Below are positions 42,795 through 51,856 of a stretch of 64,000 nt of DNA, piece by piece. A program made the position numbers and the translations under genes. Location of the stretch: positions 186,001 through 250,000 of the forward strand of contig KB906734.1 of the NCBI GenBank assembly GCA_000381585.1, in the 5' to 3' direction. Origin of the DNA: Acidobacteriaceae bacterium KBS 83 (GTDB taxonomy: Bacteria; Acidobacteriota; Terriglobia; Terriglobales; Acidobacteriaceae). The notes below the pieces were generated by a model. That model ran no database searches and was not told the DNA's origin. It saw only the letters and a program-made list of their open reading frames with translations. How positions within the stretch are numbered: the stretch's first letter is position 1; the number at the start of each line of letters is the position of its first letter.

Positions 42795-43253
42795 TTACTT
42801 TGACTTGCCTGTCTTGCTTTCGCGCGGGGCTTTCGCGCGGGCGATCTTTGCCGCCAGCCGTTGTAATTCGTTTTCGCTGAGCACGTCGGCATTCACCATG
42901 CCGACGAGCAGAGCTTCCACGGAACCGCCACAGAAGCGATCGACGATGCGCTGCACCGCGCGGCCGGCGACGGAGCGGCCGTCCTCCGCGGCCCGGTAAA
43001 GATAGGTGCGCTGCTCGACGGTGTGGGTAAGGTAGCCCTTCTCTTCCAGGCGGCGCAGCACGGTGCGGACGGTCGACTCCTTAAGGACGCGGCCGGCGGC
43101 GTGGAGCTGCTCGCGAACCTGCTCGGCGGTTGCCTGCCGTTGCTGCCAGACCATACGGAGGATGGCCTGCTCGAGTTCGCCGAGGCCGGCGGGGTCGTGA
43201 TCCTGGGAATTGTGGGCTTCCGGATTCGGGTGCGCCGAAGTGCTACTGTTCAT
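42795..43253 (-). CDS. BlaI/MecI/CopY-family repressor
   Basis: A 152-residue winged-helix repressor. The HTH is LGELEQAILRMVWQQRQATA, then VLKESTVRTVLRRLEEKGYL with wing THTVEQRTYLYRA; the C-terminal dimerisation part is VQRIVDRFCGGSVEALLVGM. It normally represses itself and the M56 gene until cleaved. It lies 58 bases upstream of the M56 gene. An inverted repeat TGCTAC/GTAGCA sits just before its start. Confidence 0.93.
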   Translation of the reverse strand: MNSSTSAHPNPEAHNSQDHDPAGLGELEQAILRMVWQQRQATAEQVREQLHAAGRVLKESTVRTVLRRLEEKGYLTHTVEQRTYLYRAAEDGRSVAGRAVQRIVDRFCGGSVEALLVGMVNADVLSENELQRLAAKIARAKAPRESKTGKSK

Positions 43254-43255
43254 AA

Positions 43256-43347
43256 TGCTACGGACTGTAGCACTACCGAGAAGGTGAGCGCAAGGGGCGA
43301 GAATTTTGGTAGCGGGTCAATTCAAGTTCCTACCACATTGTAGCTAC
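43256..43347 (-). promoter_or_regulatory. BlaI operator and promoter region
   Basis: TGCTAC (43256-43261) and GTAGCA (43267-43272) form an inverted repeat three bases upstream of the start codon. A second palindrome GTAGCTAC lies at 43340-43347. On the minus strand TACAGT overlaps the first repeat as a -10, with TTGCGC about 18 bases further upstream. TAC/GTA half-sites are typical of BlaI operators. Confidence 0.65.
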
Positions 43348-43378
43348 CGATAATCCAGTTTTGCAGGCACTTGAATCA

Positions 43379-43729
43379 TCAATGTTGAATTGACTGACGA
43401 ATGCAGCCCCACCCATCATTGCGGCCTCCTAAAGAAGCAGCCGCTTCTCCAAGGGTCTCTTCGAATTCTGTGATCCCCGCATGAGTGGGTAGCATGTAAC
43501 GGGTGACGGTTGCATCCCAAGGCAGTTCTCGTTCGGTGTCCCACTCTTGGATGGCAACCTTGAGGCCGGTACGCCTGAAGTGGTCCGCAAACTCGCCAGC
43601 GGCACTTTCGCTCGGAAACACAACACTGAAGTCGATGTCCCGAGGCTTCGTAAAGTCATCGCCGCCCCCCTGCATACGGCGCAAGACATCGCCGTTATCG
43701 TCGTCCGGAAATTCGTCGGAACTCATCAT
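43379..43729 (-). CDS. RraB-like protein (RNase E activity regulator family)
   Basis: A 116-residue cytoplasmic protein. FTKPRDIDFSVVFPSESAAG, FRRTGLKVAIQEW and WGCI match the RraB fold as I know it (FSKPRDIDF-type signature). RraB binds RNase E and reduces its activity in enterobacteria; a similar role here is only inferred from the fold. Two adjacent ATG codons (43729, 43726) serve as possible starts; AGGA lies just upstream. Confidence 0.75.
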   Translation of the reverse strand: MMSSDEFPDDDNGDVLRRMQGGGDDFTKPRDIDFSVVFPSESAAGEFADHFRRTGLKVAIQEWDTERELPWDATVTRYMLPTHAGITEFEETLGEAAASLGGRNDGWGCIRQSIQH

Positions 43730-43867
43730 GATCCTGCACTCTTGTCAGAGTTCTATGATCGCCGAGAATAGACTGCCCGAAAACTCGGCTTTGCGGTAAG
43801 TTCACGCGCAGGTCAAATTGACCACTACCCGAAATTTCAAGAAAGTGCAGATTCGCTGAATTGCAGT

Positions 43868-43903
43868 AACAAATAAAAAGGAGGGAGCCGATGGCTCCCT
43901 CCT
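43868..43903 (-). terminator. Terminator after the aldo/keto reductase gene
   Basis: Arms 43879-43889 (AGGAGGGAGCC) and 43893-43903 (GGCTCCCTCCT) pair perfectly with a three-base loop. On the minus strand a TTTTTATTT tract follows. A strong factor-independent terminator 33 bases beyond the stop. Confidence 0.9.
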
Positions 43904-43935
43904 GATGGTCCCGACACGCGAAAATGCCGCTCGCA

Positions 43936-44814
43936 TTACTTCTTCTTCGCGTCGTCTTCGATCGCCTTCCACTCTGCGTCATCGAGGTGGAGCGAGGCGG
44001 CGGCTATGTTCTCTTCGAGATGCTTTACCGAGGATGTGCCGGGGATCGGCAGCATCACGGGTGAGCGATGCAGCAGCCAGGCGAGGGATAGTTGTGCGGT
44101 AGTGGCGCCGTGCTTCTTTGCCGCGGCATCGAGCGGTCCGCCGGGCCGAGCGAGCTTGCCGGCGGCGACCGGGAACCAGGGAATAAAGCCGAGGTTGTTC
44201 TTGGTGCAGTAGTCGACAACGTCTTCGTGCTGACGGTCGCCGAGGTTGTACTGATTCTGCACGCTGACGATCTCGATGACTTTGCGTGCCTGATCGATCT
44301 CGTGAGGCTTTACTTCAGAGAGGCCGACGTGAAGGATCTTGCCCTGCTGCTGCAGCTTTTTGATGGGTGCGAGAGATTCCTCTACCGGCACCTTGGGATC
44401 GATGCGGTGAAGCTGCCACAGGTCGATGCGCTCCACCTTGAGGCGGCGGAGACTCATCTCGACTTCTTGCTGCAGATATTCGGGTCGGCCGAGGGGCTGC
44501 CATTCATTCGGGCCGGTGCGTGTCAGTCCGGCCTTGGTGGCGATGATCAGGTCCTTGGGATAGGGATGAAGTGCTTCAGCGATGATCTCCTCGCTGACAT
44601 AGGGCCCGTAGGCGTCGGCGGTGTCGATGAAGTCGACGCCGAGTTCGACCGCACGCTGGAGGACGCGCTTCGCCTCCGCCCGGTCTTTGGGTTCGCCCCA
44701 GATGCCTTCACCGGTGAGGCGCATGGCGCCGAATCCGAGGCGGTGGACGGGGGTCTTGCCGCCGAGGGAGAAGGTGCCGCTGGATTGTGCGGAAAGAGTT
44801 GCTGTGGTGCTCAT
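43936..44814 (-). CDS. Aldo/keto reductase
   Basis: A 292-residue NADPH-dependent TIM-barrel oxidoreductase. The catalytic set is visible: DFIDTADAYGP gives Asp and Tyr, IATKAGL gives Lys and LWQLHRIDP gives His. GLSEVKPHEI and PIPGTSSVKHLEEN are the cofactor-binding parts. It reduces aldehydes or ketones; substrate unknown. The start at 44814 (MSTTATLSAQ) is most likely; an ATG at 44838 is possible. Confidence 0.92.
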   Translation of the reverse strand: MSTTATLSAQSSGTFSLGGKTPVHRLGFGAMRLTGEGIWGEPKDRAEAKRVLQRAVELGVDFIDTADAYGPYVSEEIIAEALHPYPKDLIIATKAGLTRTGPNEWQPLGRPEYLQQEVEMSLRRLKVERIDLWQLHRIDPKVPVEESLAPIKKLQQQGKILHVGLSEVKPHEIDQARKVIEIVSVQNQYNLGDRQHEDVVDYCTKNNLGFIPWFPVAAGKLARPGGPLDAAAKKHGATTAQLSLAWLLHRSPVMLPIPGTSSVKHLEENIAAASLHLDDAEWKAIEDDAKKK

Positions 44815-44942
44815 ATTGCGTTCGATGCGCCGCGGCATCGAGAAGGTGCGCGGGAGTTTGCAGGTTACGGAACTGTGAATTGCGGGGTTGCGTAGTCTCC
44901 GATGCGTCTGGATTGACGGCGCGAAGATGAGGAGCACAGCCC

Positions 44943-45350
44943 ATGACGATCCCAGTGATGTTGCCGCAGATGACGGAAGAACAGCAGGCGACCTTCAACA
45001 TGTACTACCCCAGCACGCAGCGGGACGAAATAGTCGGTGTGTTGCTGGCGGTGCTACTGGGCAGCTTTGGGGCGCATCACTTTTATTTGAAGCGCAACGG
45101 CCTTGGAATTGTCTATCTGGCGCTTTTCTGGACCGGCATTCCCGCCATCCTGGGCATCATCGAGGCGTTTTTCATGCCGGATCGCGTTCGCCGGTTCAAT
45201 GCGGAGCAGGCGACGCAGCTTGCCTACTCTGTGGTGCACGGTGCGACGTTGCCGCCTCCTCCTACGCCGATGGTGGGCTGTCCGGCCTGCGGCATGGTGC
45301 AGAATGCCGGCGCGCGGTATTGCGTGCAGTGCGGGCGGCCGATGATGTAA
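44943..45350 (+). CDS. TM2-domain protein with C-terminal zinc ribbon
   Basis: A 135-residue membrane protein. The TM2 domain has two helices: EIVGVLLAVLLGSFGAHHFY with the GxxGAHxFYL signature and LGIVYLALFWTGIPAILGII, joined by LKRNG. The C-terminus holds a zinc ribbon CPACG...CVQCG. TM2 proteins are widespread with unclear roles. The zinc ribbon may tether a soluble partner, which is inference. Confidence 0.88.
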   Translation: MTIPVMLPQMTEEQQATFNMYYPSTQRDEIVGVLLAVLLGSFGAHHFYLKRNGLGIVYLALFWTGIPAILGIIEAFFMPDRVRRFNAEQATQLAYSVVHGATLPPPPTPMVGCPACGMVQNAGARYCVQCGRPMM

Positions 45351-45357
45351 CGGCGAG

Positions 45358-45786
45358 TCAGCCGCCGTGCACCAGACTGAAGGCGAGGACGGCAAGCACA
45401 ATGAGGCTGATGATGGTGTAGAGCATGTCGCGTTCGCGGGCGAAGCCGATGACGGCGAAGATCACGCGCGCGATAGGAGTCGCGATCAGAATAAGCAAAC
45501 CAAGCGCGATGATGCTGGCACCGCTGCCGTCGCGCAAGTGACGGAAGACGGCGGCGATGGAGCGGATGGAAGTACCGGCGGATACGGCCGACGAGGGCTC
45601 GCCGGGAGCGTGGAAGATCCGATAGTTGGGCACGGGCGCTCCGGGATGGCGCAGCACCAGTGCGCCGCCAATGACCACGATCACAGCGGCGGCAATGACG
45701 CCGACGCGGAGCAAAACGGCGATGGCCGCCTCGAGTCGCTCGTCCTGCTCGGCGGTCGGCGCGTGTTTGTGCAGCGGCTCAGTCAT
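45358..45786 (-). CDS. DUF1634 membrane protein, partner of TauE/SafE
   Basis: A 142-residue protein with three hydrophobic helices (VGVIAAAVIVVIGGALVL, IIALGLLILIATPIARVI, LYTIISLIVLAVLAFSLVH). DUF1634 genes commonly sit next to TauE/SafE transporters, as here: the start is only four bases from the upstream stop. Likely a small accessory subunit. The acidic/His N-terminus (MTEPLHKHAPTAEQD) is cytoplasmic. Confidence 0.88.
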   Translation of the reverse strand: MTEPLHKHAPTAEQDERLEAAIAVLLRVGVIAAAVIVVIGGALVLRHPGAPVPNYRIFHAPGEPSSAVSAGTSIRSIAAVFRHLRDGSGASIIALGLLILIATPIARVIFAVIGFARERDMLYTIISLIVLAVLAFSLVHGG

Positions 45787-45790
45787 GACT

Positions 45791-46624
45791 TTAGAGCCTT
45801 CCCGTGAGGCTGGAGTAGATCATCTCGACACCGAGGGCGACGATGACCACGGCGAAGATCATGCGCAGGGTGGAGACGCTGGCGCGGATGAGAATGCGTG
45901 AGCCGATCAGCGAGCCGGCGAGCACTCCGAGCATGACCGGCATGGCGAGGGACGGCATGATGTATCCGCGGCTGATGTAAATGCCGGCGCTGGCGGCGGC
46001 AGTGACACCGATCATGAAGTTGCTGGTGGTGGTGGACACCTTGAATGGCAGGCGCATGGCCTGGTCCATGGCGAGCACCTTGACCGCGCCGGAGCCAATG
46101 CCGAGCAGGCCGGAGAGACCGCCGGCAACGAACATGATGCTAAAGCCGGCGGGCACGCGCTGGGCGACGTAGTCTTTCAGGCCATCCGCGGTGGGATATT
46201 CGCCGTTGAGCCGAAGGCGATCGGCGAGCCCACCGTGTTGTGGTGTCACGTCTTCGTGAGTGCCGCGAAAGCTCGCGATGGCCGAGTAGAGGAGCACCAC
46301 ACCGAAGATGATGCCGATGGCTTTGACCGGGACCAATGCAGTGAGCGATGCACCGACCAACGCACCGAGGGTGGTCGCGATCTCGAGGAACATGCCGATG
46401 CGAATGTTCGAGAAGCCCTCGCGCACGTAGGCTGCAGCGGCGCCGGAGGAGGTTGCGATGACGGAGACGAGCGAGGCGCCGATGGCATAGCGGAGATCGA
46501 CGTGAAAGAGCAGGGCGAGCACAGGCACAACGACAACGCCGCCACCCAGGCCCGTGAGCGCGCCTAGCAGGCCCGCGGTCACTGAGGTGCCGAAGATAAG
46601 GAGGGTGAAGGTAAGGATGGTCAT
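45791..46624 (-). CDS. TauE/SafE-family transporter
   Basis: A 277-residue inner-membrane protein with about eight helices. It has the TauE/SafE repeat pattern: GLLGALTGLGGGVVVVPVLA at the N-terminus and GGLSGLLGIGSGAVKVLAMD with STTTSNFMIGVTAAAS in the second half. Family members export sulfite or other sulfonates and thiosulfate derivatives. The co-transcribed DUF1634 protein supports this transporter type. Together with the YeiH gene at 22469 the window carries two sulfur-anion-type exporter families. Confidence 0.9.
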   Translation of the reverse strand: MTILTFTLLIFGTSVTAGLLGALTGLGGGVVVVPVLALLFHVDLRYAIGASLVSVIATSSGAAAAYVREGFSNIRIGMFLEIATTLGALVGASLTALVPVKAIGIIFGVVLLYSAIASFRGTHEDVTPQHGGLADRLRLNGEYPTADGLKDYVAQRVPAGFSIMFVAGGLSGLLGIGSGAVKVLAMDQAMRLPFKVSTTTSNFMIGVTAAASAGIYISRGYIMPSLAMPVMLGVLAGSLIGSRILIRASVSTLRMIFAVVIVALGVEMIYSSLTGRL

Positions 46625-46654
46625 GCGTTCCGGATCACAGCATACCTTCCGCAG

Positions 46655-48271
46655 CTATTTTTCTTCGTGGTAATCCTGCTCGGTGTTGATGTCCCATAAC
46701 GCGCCCTTGTCTGTGATGCCGGCCAGAATGTTATCAACTGCGGTCATGGCGGTGAGCATGGAGTGGTCCTGATTGTTGTATTTGTGCATGCCGTTGCGGC
46801 CGACGAGGAAGAGATTTTCGAAGGGGTCCAGCCAATCGCGGATTTCGTTGAAGCGGTCGTAGGTGCCGAAGTAGGCGGGGTAGGTCTTGGGGACGCGGAC
46901 GACATGGCCGTCGCGCACATCACCGGCATGGATGATGCCGATCTTTTCCAGTTCATGAGTGGCGAAGCGGATGATCTCTTCATCGGGCATGCGCCAGAGG
47001 TCATCGGTCTGGTAGCAGAAGTACTCAAGGCCGAGCCAGACCTTGGACGGATCGGCGACCATGTGGGGACTCCAGTTATTGAATATCTGTAACCGTCCGA
47101 TGAGCACATCGGGCTCCTGCACATAGATCCACGTGTCTTTGAGCCGTGAGCCGTCAGGCTCGGTGACGAGGAGGCGGTCCACGAGCAGGCCGACGGTGAT
47201 GAAGTCGCGGTACATGAGGCCATCGACAACCTCCTGCACGTTGGCGGGAGCTTTCTGGTCTGGATTGGATCTTTCGAGCGCGCGGACAAGCTCGGTGACG
47301 GGCATGGTGGAGAAGCAGTAGTCAGCGGCGAAGCGGCGGCGCTCGCCGGTTGCGCTCTGCGCTTCGACGGCGACGATGCGGTGGGCGCCATTGGTCTCGA
47401 TGCGGTCGACGCGCCAGCCGGTGAGGACTTCCCCGCCCTGCTGGCAGATGAGGTCAGCGACGTGCTCCCAGAGCTGGCCGGGGCCGTGCATGGGATAGAG
47501 GAACTGCTCGATGAGCGAGGTTTCGGTGTGTTTCTGCGCGAGGTCAGTGCCGCGCGGACGTGTACTGAAGGTGCGCTTAAGGAAGTGCCCGATAGCGCTG
47601 GTGAGCGAGAGCCCCTTGATTCGCTGCGCGCCCCACTCCGCGCTTATCTCGTCGCAGCGCACACCCCACACCTTCTCCGTATAGGACTTGAAGAAGGTGA
47701 GATAGAGCTGGCGGCCGAAGCGGTTGATGAGGAAGTCTTCGAGACTTTTCTCCGGACGGCGCTGGTGGAGGCGCGATTTGATGTAGCTGAGACCGACCTG
47801 AGCGGTGCGCGCGAGTCCTAGCTTGCTGAGCGTGTCGCCGGTGAGGGTGATGGGATAGTCGAAGAAGCGGCGCAGGAAGTAAATGCGGCTGCGGCGCGGC
47901 CGGACGAGCATGACGAGCTCGGGATCGGCTTCCAACTGGGTGTGCAGGTGCAGGGCGTGCAGCGAGCGATGGCGGTTCTGATAGGAGATGACGGCGTGTC
48001 CGGCGCCCTCGTCGGCAACAGGCATGAGGTCGAGCCACCATTGCATGACGCGGTCTGACTTCGAGAAGAAGCGGTGGCCGCCGATGTCCATGCGATTGCC
48101 CTTGTAACGGACGGTGCGCGAGATGCCGCCGATCGAGTCGTCGGCTTCGAGCACGATGGGGCGAATGGCCGGAGCGCCTTGCGGCGTCTTTCCGGAGCGA
48201 CGCAGGAGTTCCAATGCAGCCGTCAGCCCGGCCGGCCCTGCGCCGATGATGATGGCGGTGCGTTGGGTCAT
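46655..48271 (-). CDS. FAD-dependent oxidoreductase, UDP-galactopyranose-mutase/amine-oxidase-like
   Basis: A 538-residue flavoprotein. The N-terminal dinucleotide motif is [17 protein letters not shown] (about residues 6-22), followed by [14 protein letters not shown] and [12 protein letters not shown] typical of the NAD(P)-binding amine-oxidase superfamily used in polysaccharide work. A C-terminal motif [20 protein letters not shown] closes the FAD site. Its ATG overlaps the nagA stop (ATGA), so translation is coupled. A role in a sugar or envelope pathway is plausible; the reaction is unknown. Confidence 0.85.
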   Translation of the reverse strand: MTQRTAIIIGAGPAGLTAALELLRRSGKTPQGAPAIRPIVLEADDSIGGISRTVRYKGNRMDIGGHRFFSKSDRVMQWWLDLMPVADEGAGHAVISYQNRHRSLHALHLHTQLEADPELVMLVRPRRSRIYFLRRFFDYPITLTGDTLSKLGLARTAQVGLSYIKSRLHQRRPEKSLEDFLINRFGRQLYLTFFKSYTEKVWGVRCDEISAEWGAQRIKGLSLTSAIGHFLKRTFSTRPRGTDLAQKHTETSLIEQFLYPMHGPGQLWEHVADLICQQGGEVLTGWRVDRIETNGAHRIVAVEAQSATGERRRFAADYCFSTMPVTELVRALERSNPDQKAPANVQEVVDGLMYRDFITVGLLVDRLLVTEPDGSRLKDTWIYVQEPDVLIGRLQIFNNWSPHMVADPSKVWLGLEYFCYQTDDLWRMPDEEIIRFATHELEKIGIIHAGDVRDGHVVRVPKTYPAYFGTYDRFNEIRDWLDPFENLFLVGRNGMHKYNNQDHSMLTAMTAVDNILAGITDKGALWDINTEQDYHEEK

Positions 48272-49425
48272 TGCGTGCGCGCGAAGCGGCCCGCGATCGA
48301 AGTGGCGACGAGCTGGCCTTCCGGCGAGAACGCGACGACGTCTGCACGTCGGCCGCAGACGATAGCGCCGTGGCTGTCTGCACATCCGATCATCGCGGCT
48401 GGATTCGTCGAGGCCAGACGCGCCACGGTGGGGAGCGGCGCGTGCGTGAAGCTGGCGAAGTTGCTCACGGCGCGATCCATGGTGAGCACGCTGCCGGCAA
48501 CGATGCCGTTATGCATGCCCACGCCTCCCTTGACCTCGACATCGAAGCCGCCCAGGGTGTAGTGGCCTTCCGGCATGCCGGTGGCGCTCAGGCCATCGGT
48601 GATGAGGATGGCACGCGCGGCGCCCTTGTTGCGCCAGAAGACGCGCACCGCAATAGGATCCACGTGCTTACCATCGGCAATGATCTCGGCGTAAAGGTTC
48701 TCGTCATCGAGTACCGCGCCGAGCATGCCGGGCTCGCGATGTTCGAGGCCGCGCATGGCGTTGTAGGTGTGGGTGGCGGAGACTCCCCCGGCAGCGATGC
48801 CGGCACGCGCCTCGACGGCAGTCGCGTCACTGTGGCCGAGGCTGACCCGAACGCCGAGCGATGCTGCATGGGTGATGAGGTCGAGCGCGCCGGGCAGCTC
48901 GGGCGCGATGGTGATGAGCCGCACTGTGCCACGCGCCGCTTGCCAGAAGCGGTCAAAGAGTTCCACGGATGGCGCCTGCAGATACTCGGGCGGATGCACA
49001 CCACGCTTGGCATAGGAGAGAAAAGGTCCTTCCAAGTGAAGACCGAGGGGTACGGCGCCGGGCAGGGATTTCTTCTCGATCAGCGTTGCGAGGCCATCGA
49101 GCGCATACAAGGTGCGGTCCACGGCGGCAGTGACGAGCGTTGGCAGCCACGCGCCGACGCCGTGTTTCGCCAGCAGCGTGCTCACATGCGCGACGCCGTC
49201 TGCGGTGCCTTCCATCACATCGTGGCCGGCGGCTCCGTGAACATGAATGTCAAGCATTGCTGGTGCGAGGAGAGCGCCGGGGAGGTCGTGAAGCTCGGTG
49301 TACTGCGGGAGTCCGTCGCCGCGGTTGCCGAAGCTGTGGATGATGCCGTCTTCGAGGAGCAGCCAGGCGTCGGGTAGAACACCTTCCGGCAGCAACAGGG
49401 CCCCGGCGGTCAGCAAACTACGCAT
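48268..49425 (-). CDS. nagA: N-acetylglucosamine-6-phosphate deacetylase
   Basis: A 385-residue amidohydrolase that removes acetate from N-acetylglucosamine-6-phosphate. Metal and substrate motifs: [20 protein letters not shown] (HxH, about residues 54-72), [17 protein letters not shown] (Glu ligand), SLGHSDA and [18 protein letters not shown] (His ligands and substrate loop), [14 protein letters not shown] (catalytic Asp). Cytoplasmic. It feeds amino sugar from chitin or murein turnover into metabolism. Located downstream of a GH20 hexosaminidase on the same strand. Confidence 0.95.
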   Translation of the reverse strand: MRSLLTAGALLLPEGVLPDAWLLLEDGIIHSFGNRGDGLPQYTELHDLPGALLAPAMLDIHVHGAAGHDVMEGTADGVAHVSTLLAKHGVGAWLPTLVTAAVDRTLYALDGLATLIEKKSLPGAVPLGLHLEGPFLSYAKRGVHPPEYLQAPSVELFDRFWQAARGTVRLITIAPELPGALDLITHAASLGVRVSLGHSDATAVEARAGIAAGGVSATHTYNAMRGLEHREPGMLGAVLDDENLYAEIIADGKHVDPIAVRVFWRNKGAARAILITDGLSATGMPEGHYTLGGFDVEVKGGVGMHNGIVAGSVLTMDRAVSNFASFTHAPLPTVARLASTNPAAMIGCADSHGAIVCGRRADVVAFSPEGQLVATSIAGRFARTQ

Positions 49426-49470
49426 GCAGATTCCTTCGTGTGATGAGCAAAACAGATCCCTCCACTTCCC

Positions 49471-49504
49471 CTTCGACTTCGCTCAGGGTCCGGTCGGGAT
49501 GACG
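49471..49504 (+). repeat. Short intergenic repeat (TTCGCTCAGG type)
   Basis: CTTCGACTTCGCTCAGGGTC then CGGTCGGGATGACG. A relative occurs at 61827-61842 (TTCGCTCAGGATGACA). Both sit next to gene ends. Such motifs are common between genes in this group in my recollection. Confidence 0.45.
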
Positions 49505-49560
49505 ATGCCGGATTCGGCGGGACAACAATGGCGCAGTTTTCAGTATTTCAGATCGACGCC

Positions 49561-51669
49561 CTAGTCGCCATTGATGACGGGGACACCGATTTCCTCGGCT
49601 TTTGGCAGGGAGTGAGTCTTCGAGAGCTGGGCGCGCAGGGTGTCAAACTGGCGGGCGCGCGCGATCCAGAGCTGGGTGGCCGTGTCGTATTGCGCGAGCA
49701 CATTTTCCAACCAGTAAGGGCGGTTATCGCGGCGCCATGCCTGCTCGAACAGCTCGCGAGTGAGCGTGTAGCCGTCGCGCAGGTCCTGACAGCGGCCGTT
49801 GGCGTTGCTGATCTCGACCAGGTCGCTGAAGGCGCGGGAGTGCGGAGTGGCGGCCTCAGTGTAGGCATCCGCGTAGGCGTGCGCGATCTCGTCGGCGAAC
49901 TGGAATTTCATCCCGATGAAGTCGATGCGCCGGGCGCCGAGAGCTAGGGCGTCGAGGGCGTCCTGCTGGCGGAGCGGATTGGCGGCACGGGCTTCGTCGA
50001 TGAGGATGATGGCGTTCTCGGCGTTGAGGCGCAGGTCCTTAAGTATGGGGAGGAGCTTCGCGGAGTCCTGCTGACCGGCGGGGCTCCACGGGTCTTCCCA
50101 GAAGAGCGCGTTCGAGGCACCGAAGCGAAAACCGTTGTCGGAGAGCAGCTTCTGCGCGGCCATGATCTGGCCCTGTGCCTTGTCGACCTTGCCCGAAAGG
50201 TCGCCGTGAAAGACGGCGCCGTAGCTCATCGCGAACTGCTGCAGCGGGCTTTCGCCGGGCTGCCAGGAGGCTGCCGCGCCGAAGAGGACGCCGTACCAGT
50301 CCTCGTCGAAGATGCCTTCGCCGTCGTCGTTCCACACCGTATTCAGCATTCCGCGAGCGCCCATGCGCTGGCCATCGCGGACGAAGTGCTGGATGTTGAC
50401 GAGCGCGACGTTGTTGTCCGGATAGACGCGACGCCAGTTGTTGACCCCGGGGGCGACCCAGACCTCCATGCCGGCGCGGTTGAAGGGGCGGATGTATTTG
50501 TCGAAATCTGGCAGCGCGTCGTAGACCCAGGGGACGCCGATCATGTCTTTCGGGAGCGCGGCGACGAGATCGGGACTGTGCCATGCAAGGTCGCCCCAAA
50601 AGAGAACACGCTTGCCGGTGGGCCGGATCACGCCGTCGATCTGGCGCAGAAAGTCTACATAGACCTGATCGAGGCCGCGCTGGGTGACGAGATCCTTTGT
50701 CTGCCCCTTGCCGAGCTCGACGGTCTCATCCGCGCCGATGTGCACCCAGGGAGAGGGAAACTGCTGCGTGATCTGGGTGAACCACTGTTTGATGAGGGCG
50801 AGCGAGCCGGACTGCACGGGCGAGAGCACCTGACCGTGCGGCGTTTCCGCGAGCAGCGAGTACTGCTCGTACTTGAGGACGTGATGGAGGTGGCCGAAGG
50901 CCTCCTGCTCCGGCACGATGGTGACGTGATACTGCGCGGCGTAGTGGATGAGCGTCGCGACATCCGCGGGTGACATGGAGCCGCCGGGCGGCGCGATAAG
51001 AGGCGAACCAGAGTACGCGAGGGTGTGCTCGAAGTAGGGCGAATAGATGTTGAGCTTGCAGGCGGCGAGGGTGCGGACCTGGCGCTCCTGGAACTCGAGT
51101 GTGGGGACAGGGCCTCGGGAGAGATCGTCGTCGAGACCGCGATGCGGCAGCGCGGGCCAGTCGCGGATAGTCGCGGTTTCGAGGTAGGCGACGTCGCCAT
51201 TCCCGATGATGAGTTGCTTGACGGTCTGGGCGCCGTAGAAGAGACCAGCGCTGGTGGCGGCGATTACGGCCAGTTCGTGTGGCTGGGGGACGATAACGTA
51301 GCCCTCGTCGTGCATTGCGGGATCGAAGGTGAGGTGCGCGGCGGCGAGGATGGCGCGCGCGGAGGCGGTGTTGGTGCGCAGCAAATCGATGATCGGGCCG
51401 CCGGTGTGGGCGGAGACACCGTGTTCCTCGATGGCGGCGCGAAGATCGTCGGCGGTGAAGCGATCCTCGGCATCGAGTGAGCCGGTGCGGACGAGGACTC
51501 CGTGGTCGAGGGAGAGGACGGCTCCGGCCTGCACCTGCCGCGGCATGGGGATGAGCCGAAGCGCTGGGGCGGCTTGCGCGTGGAGCAGCGCTGATGATGC
51601 GAAGAAGAAAGCACTTGCGGTGAGAAAGAGCCGGGCTGCGCCGCGGGGGGCTCGCGTGATGTCTGCCAT
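49561..51669 (-). CDS. Secreted GH20 beta-N-acetylhexosaminidase
   Basis: A 702-residue exported hydrolase that trims terminal N-acetyl-hexosamines from chitin-type or murein-type glycans. The start at 51669 has AAGGA six bases upstream and opens a signal peptide (LFLTASAFFFASSALLHAQA). A GH20 N-terminal domain (about residues 35-170) precedes the TIM barrel. The catalytic pair lies in PWVHIGADETVELG (Asp-Glu, about residue 309). FLRQIDGVIRPTGKRVLFWG and VNNWRRVYPDN follow. Released GlcNAc could enter the cell and be processed by nagA, encoded 136 bases downstream. Confidence 0.93.
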   Translation of the reverse strand: MADITRAPRGAARLFLTASAFFFASSALLHAQAAPALRLIPMPRQVQAGAVLSLDHGVLVRTGSLDAEDRFTADDLRAAIEEHGVSAHTGGPIIDLLRTNTASARAILAAAHLTFDPAMHDEGYVIVPQPHELAVIAATSAGLFYGAQTVKQLIIGNGDVAYLETATIRDWPALPHRGLDDDLSRGPVPTLEFQERQVRTLAACKLNIYSPYFEHTLAYSGSPLIAPPGGSMSPADVATLIHYAAQYHVTIVPEQEAFGHLHHVLKYEQYSLLAETPHGQVLSPVQSGSLALIKQWFTQITQQFPSPWVHIGADETVELGKGQTKDLVTQRGLDQVYVDFLRQIDGVIRPTGKRVLFWGDLAWHSPDLVAALPKDMIGVPWVYDALPDFDKYIRPFNRAGMEVWVAPGVNNWRRVYPDNNVALVNIQHFVRDGQRMGARGMLNTVWNDDGEGIFDEDWYGVLFGAAASWQPGESPLQQFAMSYGAVFHGDLSGKVDKAQGQIMAAQKLLSDNGFRFGASNALFWEDPWSPAGQQDSAKLLPILKDLRLNAENAIILIDEARAANPLRQQDALDALALGARRIDFIGMKFQFADEIAHAYADAYTEAATPHSRAFSDLVEISNANGRCQDLRDGYTLTRELFEQAWRRDNRPYWLENVLAQYDTATQLWIARARQFDTLRAQLSKTHSLPKAEEIGVPVINGD

Positions 51670-51856
51670 TCCATCCTTTATGGTTTGCCGTGGGCTGCCG
51701 GCCGGTTTTGATGACGCTTTCAATGTAACTCGGCTTGCGGCGCCCATTTCATCTCAGTTGGTCGATGATGAGGGGGCGTGCGTGAGACCGAAGGCAGATA
51801 CGGGCTTCGCAGTTCGCGGTACGCCCTTGTTGGGAGCTGCTGTATAGTCCGGTGGC

